A stretch of DNA of 64,000 nt from Aquincola agrisoli (GCF_036621135.1 NZ_JAZIBG010000038.1:22743-86742), one strand, 5' to 3'; positions 1 through 8,876 are shown, counted from the first letter of the stretch. Made by a program: numbers and translations. Notes: generated by a model from the sequence alone, not told the origin.

Positions 1-1656
1 CGTCTTGCCTTCCATGAGCCGGTAGAGGCTGGCCTGGATCGCGGTCTCGACCTCGGAGTCGAGGGCGCTCGTCGCTTCGTCGAGCAGCAGGATGGGCGCA
101 TCCTTGAGCATCACCCGCGCGATGGCGATGCGCTGGCGTTGGCCGCCCGAGAGCTTCACGCCGCGCTCGCCAACATGGGCGTCGTAGCCCGTTCGGCCCT
201 TCGGGTCGGTGAGGCCGGCGATGAAGTCGGCCGCCTCGGCACGGCGTGCCGCGGAGTGCATCTGCGCATCGTCCGCATCGGGCCGGCCGTAGAGGATGTT
301 GTCGCGCACCGAGCGGTGCAGCAGCGAGGTGTCCTGCGTCACCATGCCGATCTGCGCGCGCAGGCTTTCCTGCGTGGCGTGGGCGATGTCCTGCCCGTCG
401 ACCAGGATCCGCCCGCTTTCCACGTCGTACAGCCGCAGCAGCAGGTTGACGACAGTGCTCTTGCCCGCGCCGGAGCGGCCCACCAGCCCCACCTTCTCCC
501 CGGGCCGGATGTGCAGCGAGAGGTCGTCGATCACCGGCTTGCCAGAGCCGTACCCGAAGCGCACGTGCTCGAAGCGCACTTCGCCGCGCGGGACCTGGAG
601 CGGACGGGCGTCGGCCCGGTCGACGACCGTGCGCGCCTTGCTCAAGGTGCCGATGCCGTCGCGCACGGTGCCGATGTGTTCGAACAGCGCCGCCATCTCC
701 CACATCACCCAGTGCGAGATGCCGTTGAGCCGCAGCGCCATCGCGGTGGCCGCGGCCAGCGCGCCCGCGGTGGCCTGGCCCTGCATCCACAGCCACAGCG
801 CGACGCCGGCGGTGGACGCGATCAGCAGCATGCTCAACGCATGGTTGACGATCTCGAAGGCGGTGACGAGCCGCATCTGCCCGTGCACCGTCACCATGAA
901 CTCCTTCATCGCCGAGCGCGCATAGCCCGCTTCACGGTGCGTATGCGAGAAGAGCTTGACCGTGGCGATGTTGGTGTAGGCGTCGGTGATGCGCCCGGTC
1001 ATCAGCGAGCGCGCGTCGGCCTGCGCCTGCGACACGCGCCCGAGCCGCGGCACGAAGTACGCCAGCGCGCCGGCATACAGCAGCACCCAGCCACCGAAAG
1101 GCAGCAACAGCCACACGCTGAAGCTGCCCAGCGTGGCCATGATGGTGACGAAGTAGATCACCACGAACACCATCAGCTCGGCCAGGATCATCCAGGTGTC
1201 GCGCACTGCCAGCGCGGTCTGCATCACCTTGGTGGCGATCCGGCCGGCGAACTCGTCCTGGTAGAAGTACATGCTCTGGCCGAGCAGCAGGCGGTGGAAG
1301 TTCCAGCGCAGCAACATCGGGAAGTTGCCGGCCATCGCCTGGTGCTTGAGCGCCGATTGCAGCGCGACCAGCAGGGTGCTGGCCGCGAGCACCACGGCCA
1401 GCAGGATCAGGTGGCCGCGCTGCTCCGCCCAGAGCCGCTCGGGGCTGGTGGCGGCCAGCCAGTCGACCACGTTGCCCAGCACCGCGAACAGCGCCGCCTC
1501 GAAGGCGCCGATCGCCGCGCTGCACAGGGTCATCGCCAGCAAGTACGGCCGCAGGCCCCGGGTGCAGGCCCAGAGGAACGACATGAACCGCTGAGGCGGC
1601 GGCGACGGCTCCGTCTCCGGGTAGGGTTGGACGAGCCTCTCGAACAGTTGAAACAA
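1..1656 (-). CDS. ABC half-transporter, MsbA/MdlB-like permease-ATPase (partial, C-terminus off window)
   Basis: Inner-membrane exporter half-transporter with a fused ATPase, of the MsbA/multidrug type. 552 codons are present and the frame is open to the window edge, so the last few dozen residues are missing. An N-terminal six-helix permease (roughly residues 20-330) precedes the nucleotide-binding domain with Walker A GRSGAGKS, the signature LSGGQRQRIA and Walker B ILLLDEATSALD. The start is read as TTG at 1656, because GGAG lies 8 bases upstream and no ATG fits. The protein begins LFQLFERLVQPYPETEP. It is divergent from the HDOD gene. The substrate cannot be told from sequence; lipid or drug export is typical of the family. 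Confidence 0.85.
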   Translation of the reverse strand, partial: MFQLFERLVQPYPETEPSPPPQRFMSFLWACTRGLRPYLLAMTLCSAAIGAFEAALFAVLGNVVDWLAATSPERLWAEQRGHLILLAVVLAASTLLVALQSALKHQAMAGNFPMLLRWNFHRLLLGQSMYFYQDEFAGRIATKVMQTALAVRDTWMILAELMVFVVIYFVTIMATLGSFSVWLLLPFGGWVLLYAGALAYFVPRLGRVSQAQADARSLMTGRITDAYTNIATVKLFSHTHREAGYARSAMKEFMVTVHGQMRLVTAFEIVNHALSMLLIASTAGVALWLWMQGQATAGALAAATAMALRLNGISHWVMWEMAALFEHIGTVRDGIGTLSKARTVVDRADARPLQVPRGEVRFEHVRFGYGSGKPVIDDLSLHIRPGEKVGLVGRSGAGKSTVVNLLLRLYDVESGRILVDGQDIAHATQESLRAQIGMVTQDTSLLHRSVRDNILYGRPDADDAQMHSAARRAEAADFIAGLTDPKGRTGYDAHVGERGVKLSGGQRQRIAIARVMLKDAPILLLDEATSALDSEVETAIQASLYRLMEGKT

Positions 1657-2032
1657 GCGAAGCGCTCCGTGTGATGGACAGCTTTTTCCGTGGGGCGGCA
1701 GCGGGTGGCGGCCGCTCCCCTGCGCTGCACCTGCGGATCGCAAAGTGGCAGCGGGGCACTCGTTCGGCGCAGGAACGTCGGGCGTGACGCCGGCCGCGGT
1801 GGACTTATGACTGTAATCCGCGCGATGAACAATCGTCGCCGAGGCCCTTTGCCGCGGCGCGGCAGGCCGCCCATTCACTTTCGGCGCCGCTTGCCGACAA
1901 CCAGACAGCCCCGCTTCCCGGCCGAATACCAGCTTGTTGAGCAGTGCAACGCCGGCCTAGGGGGGGTGAAGACACACCACCCGGGGTTGCCTGACCGACA
2001 ATCCAGCCCCACAAGCGCGAGGGAGTATAGGC
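1657..2032. other. 376-bp divergent intergenic region
   Basis: This lies between the leftward ABC transporter and the rightward HDOD gene and must carry both promoters. The only clear signal is a GGGAG ribosome-binding site at 2021-2025, seven bases before the HDOD ATG. I see no RNA gene, convincing repeat or credible small ORF. Confidence 0.5.
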
Positions 2033-3040
2033 ATGAGGAACTGGCTGGCCGTCTTGCTGTCCGGTCTACCAAGGCGCCGCGGCACCCGCCCTGCCAAGGG
2101 GCAGGGCGAGGTAGCAAGCACCAACACGCCCGCGGCGGCGACGGGCGGTCCGGGCACGCCCAGCGTCTCCCGCTTCCCCACCCCATCGTTGCCGGCCGAC
2201 CTCGGCACGCCCTTCGTCGAGTGGCAGCAGGACAGCGCCCCATCCCGTTCCACCCCGATGGGTCCGCGCGAGCTGCGCGCGCTGCGCCTGCTGGACGAAT
2301 TGCTGGCAACCGACAAGACGCCTGCGGAACTGCTGCCGCGCACGCCCGCGGTGGTGCCACAGCTGCTGAACCTGCTGCGGCAGGACGACCTGCCCCTGGC
2401 CGCGGTCAGCGAGCGGGTGTCGAAAGACATCGTGCTGACGGCCGAAGTCCTGCGCCTGGCCAACACCGCCCACTACCGCCAGCGATCGCAGCACGGCGTG
2501 ACCGACTTGGCGCAGGCCATCGGCACGCTGGGCAGCGACGGCGTCCAGCGCGCCATCGCCCGCGTGGTGCTCAAGCCCTTGTACGAGGGCCGCGGCGGCC
2601 CGCTGTCGGGCCGGGCGGCGCCACGGCTGTGGGCGCACGGCGAGCACAAGGCCGCCGCCTGCGCCGCCCTGGCCGCGCAACGCGGCATCGCGGCGTTCGA
2701 GGGCTACCTGGCCGGCCTGATGCACAACACGGGCTGGACGATCGCCTGGCGCGCCTTCGACCGCATGGATGGCGGCGTTTCGGCGCCCTTCAGCCAGTCG
2801 TTCCTGCAGCAGCTGGTGCTGCGCAAGGACCGCCTGTTCGGCAAGGCCGCCTCGGCCTGGGACATCAGCGCCGAACTGGGCCGGCTCGGGCAGGACGTGC
2901 TGGACCACGGCCTTGAACCGGCCCGTTCCCCCCTGGCCGCGGCCCTGGCGACGGCCGACCGCGAAGCCACGATCGCGATGCTGGCCCCCGCCGCCGCGGA
3001 CGACGTCGACGACGATCCCCGGCTGCAGCCGGCAGCCTGA
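2033..3040 (+). CDS. HDOD domain signalling protein
   Basis: 335-residue protein with an HDOD domain (an HD-related output module without a full set of metal ligands) at about residues 85-260. It is recognisable from LLDELLATDKTPAELLPRTP, the VSKDIVLTAEVLRLANTAHY helix and the GYLAGLMHNTG segment. The first 80 residues are low-complexity and Pro/Arg rich. HDOD proteins act in cytoplasmic signalling, often linked to cyclic-di-GMP or stress, but no catalytic activity is known for most. The start is supported by GGGAG seven bases upstream. The stop overlaps the next ATG by one base (TGATG), so the two are probably co-translated. Confidence 0.85.
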   Translation: MRNWLAVLLSGLPRRRGTRPAKGQGEVASTNTPAAATGGPGTPSVSRFPTPSLPADLGTPFVEWQQDSAPSRSTPMGPRELRALRLLDELLATDKTPAELLPRTPAVVPQLLNLLRQDDLPLAAVSERVSKDIVLTAEVLRLANTAHYRQRSQHGVTDLAQAIGTLGSDGVQRAIARVVLKPLYEGRGGPLSGRAAPRLWAHGEHKAAACAALAAQRGIAAFEGYLAGLMHNTGWTIAWRAFDRMDGGVSAPFSQSFLQQLVLRKDRLFGKAASAWDISAELGRLGQDVLDHGLEPARSPLAAALATADREATIAMLAPAAADDVDDDPRLQPAA

Positions 3041-3264
3041 TGGCCATGACCGAACTGCCCCTGCGCGGCGACTTCATCCCCCTCGACGCCCTGCTGAAGG
3101 CGGCTGGCCTGGCGCACAGCGGCGGCGCCGCCAAGGCGATGGTCGCGGACGGCTTCGTCAAAGTGGACGGCCAGGTCGAGCGGCGCAAGACCTGCAAGAT
3201 CCGCGCGGGTCAGACGGTCGAGGTGGCCGGCGAGCACGTGCGCGTCGTCGCGCCGTCCGCCTGA
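3040..3264 (+). CDS. Small S4-domain RNA-binding protein (YbcJ-like)
   Basis: 74-residue protein made almost entirely of one S4 RNA-binding fold: FIPLDALLKAAGLAHSGGAA, then VADGFVKVDGQVERRKTCKI and RAGQTVEV. This matches the YbcJ/YaaA-type stand-alone S4 proteins, which bind structured RNA, probably ribosomal. Its start overlaps the HDOD stop by one base, so expression is tied to that gene. The target RNA is unknown. Confidence 0.85.
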   Translation: MAMTELPLRGDFIPLDALLKAAGLAHSGGAAKAMVADGFVKVDGQVERRKTCKIRAGQTVEVAGEHVRVVAPSA

Positions 3265-3285
3265 CGCCGCCGCCGGCCTGCGCCG

Positions 3286-4413
3286 TCAGAACACCACGAC
3301 CTGCCGCACCGCCCGGCCTTCGTGCAGGCGGTCGAATCCCTCGTTGATGTCGTCCAGCCGCAGGCGGCCGCTCAACAGCCGGTCCACCGGCAGGCGGCCC
3401 TGGCGGTACAGCGCCATGTAGCGGGGGATGTCGCGCGAGGGCACGCAGGTGCCGATGTAGCTTCCCTTGAGCGTGCGTTCCTCCGCGACCAGGCTGACGG
3501 CCGGCAGGCCGAACGGCACGCCCGGCGGCGGCAGCCCGGCCGTCACCGTGGTGCCGCCCCGCCGCGTGATCCGGTACGCGAGGTCCAGTGCCTTCACCGC
3601 GCCGGCGAACTCGAATGCGAACTCCACGCCGCCGTCGCTCAGCGCGCGCACCTGCTCCGCCGCGTCGGCGCTGCCCGCGTCGACGGCATGTGTCGCGCCC
3701 AGGCGCCGGGCCTCGTCGAGCTTGGCGGGCGACAGGTCGACCGCAACGACCTGGCGGGCCCCCGCGGCCACCGCACCGAGCACCGCGGCCAGGCCCACGC
3801 CGCCCAGCCCGACGACCGCCGTCGACGCACCCACCTGCACACGCGCCGTGTTGACCACCGCACCCACGCCGGTGAGCACCGCGCAGCCGAACAGCGCAGC
3901 CTCGTCCAGCGGCACCTCGGGATCGACCTTCACGAGCGAACGGCGCGACACCGTCGCGTACTCCGCGAACACCGAGCAGCCCAGGTGGTGGTTCAGCGGA
4001 CGCCCGTCTTCATCCGCGAGGCGCCTGGCGCCCGACAGCAGGGTGCCGGCACCGTTGGCGGCGGCACCGGGCTCGCACAGTGCCGGGCGCCCCTCGGCGC
4101 AGGGCGCGCAATGGCCGCAGCTCGGCACGAACACGACCACCACGTGGTCGCCGGGTGCGAGGTCGTGCACGCCGTCGCCCAATGCCTCGACGGTGCCGGC
4201 CGCCTCGTGGCCCAGCGCCATCGGCATCGGGCGGGGACGGTCGCCGTTGATCACCGACAGGTCGGAGTGGCACAGCCCCGCCGCCGCGATCTTCACGAGC
4301 ACCTCGCCGGGGCCGGGCGGTGCCAGCTCCACGGTACGGATCGACAGCGGCTTCGATCGGGCGTAGGGTGGCTCGGCACCCATGCGTTCGAGCACGGCAG
4401 CGCGGATCTTCAT
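3286..4413 (-). CDS. Zinc-dependent alcohol dehydrogenase (MDR family)
   Basis: 375-residue medium-chain dehydrogenase/reductase. Visible features are catalytic zinc ligands Cys48 and His69-Glu70 (GLCHSDLS, ALGHEAAG), a four-cysteine structural zinc site at 99/102/105/113 (CGHCAPCAEGRPALC), and the Rossmann motif GLGGVG. It resembles class III-like or aryl-alcohol NAD(P)-dependent dehydrogenases, but the substrate is not evident. The ATG at 4413 is chosen over longer in-frame extensions because a strong GGAGGAGA site precedes it and the family starts here. It is convergent with the S4 gene. Confidence 0.9.
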   Translation of the reverse strand: MKIRAAVLERMGAEPPYARSKPLSIRTVELAPPGPGEVLVKIAAAGLCHSDLSVINGDRPRPMPMALGHEAAGTVEALGDGVHDLAPGDHVVVVFVPSCGHCAPCAEGRPALCEPGAAANGAGTLLSGARRLADEDGRPLNHHLGCSVFAEYATVSRRSLVKVDPEVPLDEAALFGCAVLTGVGAVVNTARVQVGASTAVVGLGGVGLAAVLGAVAAGARQVVAVDLSPAKLDEARRLGATHAVDAGSADAAEQVRALSDGGVEFAFEFAGAVKALDLAYRITRRGGTTVTAGLPPPGVPFGLPAVSLVAEERTLKGSYIGTCVPSRDIPRYMALYRQGRLPVDRLLSGRLRLDDINEGFDRLHEGRAVRQVVVF

Positions 4414-4448
4414 CGTCGTGTCTCCTCCAGGTCGCAGCCGCGAGTGTG

Positions 4449-5282
4449 CTACGGACGCCGCGGACGGCGAAGCCACTCGATCACCAGCACGCACATCAGG
4501 AGCCAGGCCGTGCCCGAGGCAAAGCCGGCGATCACGTCGCTGGCCCAGTGCACCTGCAGCACCACGCGGCTGCAGGCCACCGTGAACACCAGGGCTGCCG
4601 TGGCCGCCACCACCGGCAGGTGCCAGCGCGGGGGCAGGTGGCGCAGCAGCAGGTAGGCCAGCATGCCGTAGACCACCACGGCGCCGGAGGTGTGGCCGCT
4701 GGGGAAGCTGTAGCCGTCGGCCGCGGCGAAGCCGTGCTCGTGAACCGGCCTCACCCGCTCGAACGCGCTCTTGAGCAGGCGGTTGAGCACCCCGCCGCCC
4801 GCACACGCCAGCACCCATGCCCAGGCCAGCGTGCGCCGGCGGCGCCACAACAGCACCGCCGCGACGGCCACGCACAGCAGCGTCAGCGTCAGCACGTCGC
4901 CCAGGTGCGTGACGCTGGCGAAACCCCGCAGGACCGCGGGCGACAGCGTCTGTGCGAGCCGGGCGGCCAGCGCCTCGTCGAAACGGCCCAGGCTTTCTTC
5001 GCCGTCGGCCAGCTCATCGGCGGTCTCGGCGAACAGCAGGCCCGCGCCGGCCAGCGCCAGCAGGCCCAGCGCCAGGCGCAGCACCAGTTGCAGCGGCGGC
5101 AGCGGCAGGCCGGGGGCGTGCGGGCGCACCACGCGGCGCAGCAGCAGCCACCCCGCCACGGCGGCCAGCATGACGACGCCCAGACCGGCGGCGTACCAGG
5201 CCAGCGCATGGTCGGCGAGCCGCTCGGCCAGCCAGACGGGCGCGTCGTGGCCCGCGTCGAAGGGGAGGAACGGCAGGTTCAT
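4449..5282 (-). CDS. PAP2-family membrane phosphatase
   Basis: 277-residue integral membrane phosphatase of the type 2 phosphatidic acid phosphatase superfamily. The three conserved motifs are visible: KSAFERVRP, PSGHTS and SRVVLQVHWASD, with several hydrophobic helices between them. It probably dephosphorylates a lipid phosphate or undecaprenyl pyrophosphate at the periplasmic face. The ATG at 5282 overlaps the stop of the upstream metallophosphoesterase by four bases (ATGA). That fixes the start and indicates translational coupling. Confidence 0.88.
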   Translation of the reverse strand: MNLPFLPFDAGHDAPVWLAERLADHALAWYAAGLGVVMLAAVAGWLLLRRVVRPHAPGLPLPPLQLVLRLALGLLALAGAGLLFAETADELADGEESLGRFDEALAARLAQTLSPAVLRGFASVTHLGDVLTLTLLCVAVAAVLLWRRRRTLAWAWVLACAGGGVLNRLLKSAFERVRPVHEHGFAAADGYSFPSGHTSGAVVVYGMLAYLLLRHLPPRWHLPVVAATAALVFTVACSRVVLQVHWASDVIAGFASGTAWLLMCVLVIEWLRRPRRP

Positions 5283-6115
5283 CGGTCGAGGGGGGCGGTC
5301 GCCGGCGGCGAGCGGGAAGGCGTGAGCTCGGTCACCGTGCCGAGGCGGAAGCACTGGCTCGGGACGTCGTAGTCCCAGCGCTCGACCGCCACGCGCACGC
5401 CCCTGCCGCCCACCCGCCGCAGCAGGTTGACCGAGTTGCCGGCTTCGTGCCGGACGCGCGACGACACCGCCGTGCCCGCCTGCACGGCCCAGAGCCGCCG
5501 CGGCAGCGCCGCCTCGGTCTCGTGCAGCGGCAGCACGTAGGGCAGGTGGATGTGCCCGCCCATCACGACGTCGGCACCGGCCTCGGCCCAGCGGTGGATC
5601 GCCGCCTGCCGACGGCGCAGCAGGTTGGGCGCGTCCTGCGGGCGGAACACGGCGATCGGGTGGTGCAGCACCACCACGCGCACCTGCGCCTCGCCGGCGC
5701 GCCGCAGCCGCTCGGCGACACGCTCGATCTGCTCGTCGGAGACCTCGCCGTCCTTGTGGCGACGCCGGCGGGTGCTCTTCACGGCCACCACCAGCCAGTT
5801 CGCGTCCGAGCGCACCGGCTCCAGGTCATCGCCGAACGCGTGGCGGAAATTCGCGTACGGCCAGAAGGCGCGCGCCAGCAGGTTGAACAGCGGCACGTCG
5901 TGGTTGCCGGGCACGGCCACCACCGGCACCGGCGCGAGCCGGTCGGCGAACGTGCGCGCCGCGCCGAACTGGGCGCGCCGCGCCCGCTGCGTGATGTCGC
6001 CCGACAGCACCGCCACGTCGGGCGCCTGCTCGCGCGCCAGGCGCACGAGGGCCTCCACGACGGGCGGCTGTTCGGTGCCGAAGTGCGGGTCGGAGATCTG
6101 CAGCAGTCCACTCAT
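5279..6115 (-). CDS. Metallophosphoesterase (calcineurin-like)
   Basis: 278-residue cytoplasmic phosphoesterase with the full calcineurin-like signature: SDPHFG (Asp9, His11), SGDIT (Asp40), PGNHD (70-73), LHHP and GGHIHLP. These bind a dinuclear metal centre. Possible substrates include cyclic nucleotides or phospholipid-type diesters as in CpdA/UDP-diacylglucosamine hydrolase relatives, but specificity is unclear. The gene sits between a DAG kinase-like gene and a PAP2 phosphatase, which suggests phospholipid or lipid-phosphate metabolism (inference). Confidence 0.88.
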   Translation of the reverse strand: MSGLLQISDPHFGTEQPPVVEALVRLAREQAPDVAVLSGDITQRARRAQFGAARTFADRLAPVPVVAVPGNHDVPLFNLLARAFWPYANFRHAFGDDLEPVRSDANWLVVAVKSTRRRRHKDGEVSDEQIERVAERLRRAGEAQVRVVVLHHPIAVFRPQDAPNLLRRRQAAIHRWAEAGADVVMGGHIHLPYVLPLHETEAALPRRLWAVQAGTAVSSRVRHEAGNSVNLLRRVGGRGVRVAVERWDYDVPSQCFRLGTVTELTPSRSPPATAPLDR

Positions 6116-6143
6116 CGTGAGGAAGGCGCGCGGGCGGCCCGGC

Positions 6144-7088
6144 TCAGGCCACCGGCTGCGGATGGCGCGGCACGAGCAGCGGCAGCGGCTCGGGGGCGGC
6201 CGCGAAGCGCAGCGGCGCACGCAGCTGGATGATCTCCCCGTCCACCGCGACCTTGACCATCGCGCGCCGGCGCGGCAGGGCAGGCCGCGCCGACAGCTCC
6301 TCGAACGGGAAGCTCAGCACGTCGTCGGCCTCGCCCAGCCGGCCCAGCGCCCCCTGCAGCAGCAGGCGCAGCAGCGGCAGCGTGCCCACCGGCCGCAGCA
6401 TCACCGCCGCGAGGCGGCCGCCGCCGATCAGCGGCGCTTCCGGCAGGCCGATCTGCCGCAGCTGCAGCGGGTTGTTGCCGACGAAGAGCGTCAGCGTGCG
6501 CACGTTGCGCTCCTCCCCGCCGCAGCGCATCACCATGCGCAGCGGGCGGTGCGCGCGGAAGAGCGTGACCACGGCGGACCACAGGGCCACCAGCCGGTGG
6601 CGCCCATAGCGCTGCTTGTAGGCCTCGCGGTCCTCGAGCAATTGCGGATACAACCCGACACTGGCGTTGACGATGAACACCCTGTCGTTGACCTGGCCGA
6701 CCTGGACCGGTTCCACCGTCGCGTCGAGCAGCGCGCGGGTGGCGGCCTCGGTGTCCAGCGGGATGCCGTGCACGCGGCCGAAGTAGTTGAAGGTGCCCTG
6801 CGGCAGCACGCCCAGGGCACAACCGCGGCCGAGCACGGCCTGGACCACCGCGTTGATCGTGCCGTCGCCCCCCGCCGCGACGACGATGCCGCCCTCGGCG
6901 CAGGCGCGCTCCACGGCCTTCATCGCCACCTGCGGCACCGGTGTGCCCGCGCACATCAGTACCTCGTGGGCGCGCCCGGCCTCGGTGAGCACGCGCTCGA
7001 TCAGCGCCTTGGTCTCGTGCGCGTCGTCACGCCCCGAGCCCGGGTTGAGCACGACAAAAAACGGCGCATCGGCGGTGGGCAGGGTCAC
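6144..7088 (-). CDS. Diacylglycerol/lipid kinase family protein (YegS/DgkB-like)
   Basis: Soluble lipid kinase-like protein of about 314 residues. The DAGK catalytic domain is at the N-terminus with VVLNPGSGR and the nucleotide-binding motif GGDGTINAV. The C-terminal part carries the VDGE segment (KVAVDGEIIQL) usual in YegS and sphingosine-kinase relatives. It should phosphorylate a lipid with ATP. The start is uncertain: GTG at 7088 fits the family, while an in-frame GTG at 7142 would add 18 residues, and neither has a good Shine-Dalgarno site. It heads the likely lipid kinase/phosphoesterase/phosphatase run. Confidence 0.85.
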   Translation of the reverse strand: MTLPTADAPFFVVLNPGSGRDDAHETKALIERVLTEAGRAHEVLMCAGTPVPQVAMKAVERACAEGGIVVAAGGDGTINAVVQAVLGRGCALGVLPQGTFNYFGRVHGIPLDTEAATRALLDATVEPVQVGQVNDRVFIVNASVGLYPQLLEDREAYKQRYGRHRLVALWSAVVTLFRAHRPLRMVMRCGGEERNVRTLTLFVGNNPLQLRQIGLPEAPLIGGGRLAAVMLRPVGTLPLLRLLLQGALGRLGEADDVLSFPFEELSARPALPRRRAMVKVAVDGEIIQLRAPLRFAAAPEPLPLLVPRHPQPVA

Positions 7089-7224
7089 GGGTGGAGGTGG
7101 GGTACGGCCTAAGACCGCCGCAGCATAGCCGCACGCGACCACGGCCGGCGCCGGGCCGCCCCCAGGCGGCCGCGCGACCCGCTCGGCGGGTGGTGCCGCG
7201 TACCCACGGCACCAAGTGCTCCAT

Positions 7225-7617
7225 TCAGTCCGGAATGACGGCCGTCACCTCGATCTCGACCTTCGCCCGGTCCTCGACCAAGCCGGCCACCTGCACCGCG
7301 GTCATCGCCGCGTTGAAGCTGCCGATCAGCTCGCGGAAGGCCTTGCCGATCTCCGGGTAGGCTGCCACGTACTCGCGCTTGTCGGTCACGTACCAGGTCA
7401 TGCGCACGATGTGCTCGGGCCGGGCGCCGCCTTCCTTCAGCACCTCGACGATGTTCTGCAGCGCCTGGCGCACCTGGCCTGCCAGGTCGTCGGTGTGGAA
7501 CACGCCGTCGGCGTCCCAGCCGATCATGCCGGCCACGAACACCATGCGGCCGCGGGCGGCCACGCCGTTGGCATACCCGCGCGGACGCGGCCAGCCGGGG
7601 GGAAGCAACACTTGCAT
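7225..7617 (-). CDS. RidA (YjgF/YER057c/UK114) family protein
   Basis: 130-residue RidA-family protein (MQVLLPPGWPRPRGYANGV, VFVAGMIGWDADG, IVRMTWYVTDKREY). The family hydrolyses reactive enamines and imines. The conserved arginine of true RidA proteins is not evident in the usual place, so it may be a catabolic Rid subgroup. The ATG at 7617 has GGAG eight bases upstream. It is four bases behind the thioesterase and is the last gene of the aromatic CoA operon. That makes sense if the pathway passes through an amino-enone, as the 2-aminobenzoyl-CoA route does (inference). Confidence 0.88.
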   Translation of the reverse strand: MQVLLPPGWPRPRGYANGVAARGRMVFVAGMIGWDADGVFHTDDLAGQVRQALQNIVEVLKEGGARPEHIVRMTWYVTDKREYVAAYPEIGKAFRELIGSFNAAMTAVQVAGLVEDRAKVEIEVTAVIPD

Positions 7618-7621
7618 GGGA

Positions 7622-8077
7622 TCAGTCTCCTGTGGATTCGTCGGTGTCGTTGGAATGGCCGGCCAGCGCCGCACGCAGGTCGTCGGGCAGCGGCACGGGC
7701 CGGTGGGTGTCGAGGCTCGTGCACACCAGCGTCTGGTGGGAACGCACCCGCAGTTCGCGGCCGCCATCGGGGCCAGGCCCGGTGACATCGAGCACCAGCG
7801 CCAGCGAGCTGCGGCCCACGCGCTCGACCTGCAGGCCCAGCAGCACGTCGTCGCCCATGCGGCTGATGGCGCTGAACGCGCACTTCAGGTCGACGATGGG
7901 CAGGCCCAGCCGCCGCGGCCCCAGCAGTTCGGCGTAGGGGATGTCCAGGCCCTCGGTGATCCAGTCTTCGACCAGCCCGTTGAACATCACCAGGTACTGC
8001 GGAAAGAACACGATGCCCGCCGGATCGCAGTGAGCGAAGCGGATGCGCAGCGGCCTCTCGAACCTCTTGCCGGCCAT
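7622..8077 (-). CDS. 4-hydroxybenzoyl-CoA thioesterase family protein
   Basis: 151-residue hotdog-fold thioesterase. The motif HCDPAGIVFFPQY (about residues 16-28) with its catalytic aspartate is characteristic of the 4HBT/YbgC group. In this operon it probably hydrolyses aryl- or acyl-CoA esters, either as a pathway step or to recover trapped CoA. It starts three bases after the LivF stop and ends four bases before RidA, so it is part of the same transcript. Confidence 0.9.
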   Translation of the reverse strand: MAGKRFERPLRIRFAHCDPAGIVFFPQYLVMFNGLVEDWITEGLDIPYAELLGPRRLGLPIVDLKCAFSAISRMGDDVLLGLQVERVGRSSLALVLDVTGPGPDGGRELRVRSHQTLVCTSLDTHRPVPLPDDLRAALAGHSNDTDESTGD

Positions 8078-8080
8078 GCG

Positions 8081-8791
8081 TCAGACCCCGATGTAGCGTT
8101 GCCACAGGCCCGGGTCGGCCGCCAGCGCGTCCGTCCCGCCCTGCCACACCACGCGCCCGCGTTCGATGATGGTGTGCCGGTTGCCCAGGCGCAGCAGGCG
8201 CTGCACGTACTTGTCGATCACCAGGATGCTCTGGCCCTGGCCGCGCAGGGTGTCCAGGCACTGCCAGATCTCCTCGCGGATCAGCGGCGCCAGGCCCTCG
8301 GTCGCTTCGTCGAGGATCAGCAGGTAGGGGTTGGTCATCAGCGCCCGGCCCACCGCCAGCATCTGCTGCTCGCCGCCCGAGAGCTGGTTGCCCATGTTGC
8401 GCGAGCGTTCGGCCAGCCGCGGGAAGAGCGCGTAGACGCGGTCCATCGTCCAGGGGTCGCGCGTGCCGTTGCGGTTGGCGCCGAAGGCGCGCAGGTTCTC
8501 GGCCACCGTGAGGTTGGGGAAGATCTGCCGCCCTTCCGGCACCACGGCCAGGCCCATGCGGGCGATGCGATCGGCGCTCAGGCGTTCGATGCGCTCGCCG
8601 CGGAAGCGCACCGTGCCGCCGCGTGCGCGGGCCAGCCCGAGCAGCGAGCGCACCGTGGTCGTCTTGCCCATGCCGTTGCGGCCCAGCAGCGTGGCCACGT
8701 CGCCGGCGTCGATGCGCAGGTCGATGCCGAACAGCACCTGGCTGCTGCCGTAGGCCGTCTCCAGGCCCTGCACTTCCAGCAATGCCGTCAT
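8081..8791 (-). CDS. livF: Branched-chain-type ABC importer ATPase LivF
   Basis: 236-residue ATPase of the hydrophobic amino acid uptake type. It has Walker A GRNGMGKTT, signature LSGGEQQMLA and Walker B YLLILDEATEG, and the short length typical of LivF. It forms the ABC heterodimer with LivG on the cytoplasmic face of the LivHM permease. In this operon the substrate is more likely an aromatic acid than leucine, as proposed for liv-type genes in other aryl-CoA clusters (inference). Confidence 0.93.
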   Translation of the reverse strand: MTALLEVQGLETAYGSSQVLFGIDLRIDAGDVATLLGRNGMGKTTTVRSLLGLARARGGTVRFRGERIERLSADRIARMGLAVVPEGRQIFPNLTVAENLRAFGANRNGTRDPWTMDRVYALFPRLAERSRNMGNQLSGGEQQMLAVGRALMTNPYLLILDEATEGLAPLIREEIWQCLDTLRGQGQSILVIDKYVQRLLRLGNRHTIIERGRVVWQGGTDALAADPGLWQRYIGV

Positions 8792-8825
8792 GTCCGCCCC
8801 TCGTCCGACGAGTACGTCGGCCGAT

Positions 8826-8876
8826 CCCCCGAGGGGATGCGGGCCAGCTTGGGAGCGGGCCGGCGCCCGGCCCGCT
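8826..8876. repeat. Intergenic GC-rich hairpin between livG and livF
   Basis: The 106-bp livG-livF spacer holds a perfect 10-bp stem with a 3-base loop (arms 8854-8863 and 8867-8876). Beside it is a CCCCCGAGGGG palindrome and the word AGCTTGGGAG. A related mix of CCCCTCGGGGG and GAGCTTGGGG occurs at 16482-16516. It may modulate message stability or attenuate transcription inside the operon. There is no T-run. Confidence 0.5.

Noticed and set aside
139..1674. 511-codon plus-strand frame over the ABC transporter
   Set aside because: The minus strand encodes all ABC motifs in order. The plus-strand product has none and is rich in His, Arg and Gln.
3286..4875. N-terminal extension of the alcohol dehydrogenase frame by about 150 codons
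   Set aside because: The extension is antisense-like Arg/Ala-rich sequence over the PAP2 gene, and a strong GGAGGAGA site precedes the internal ATG at 4413.
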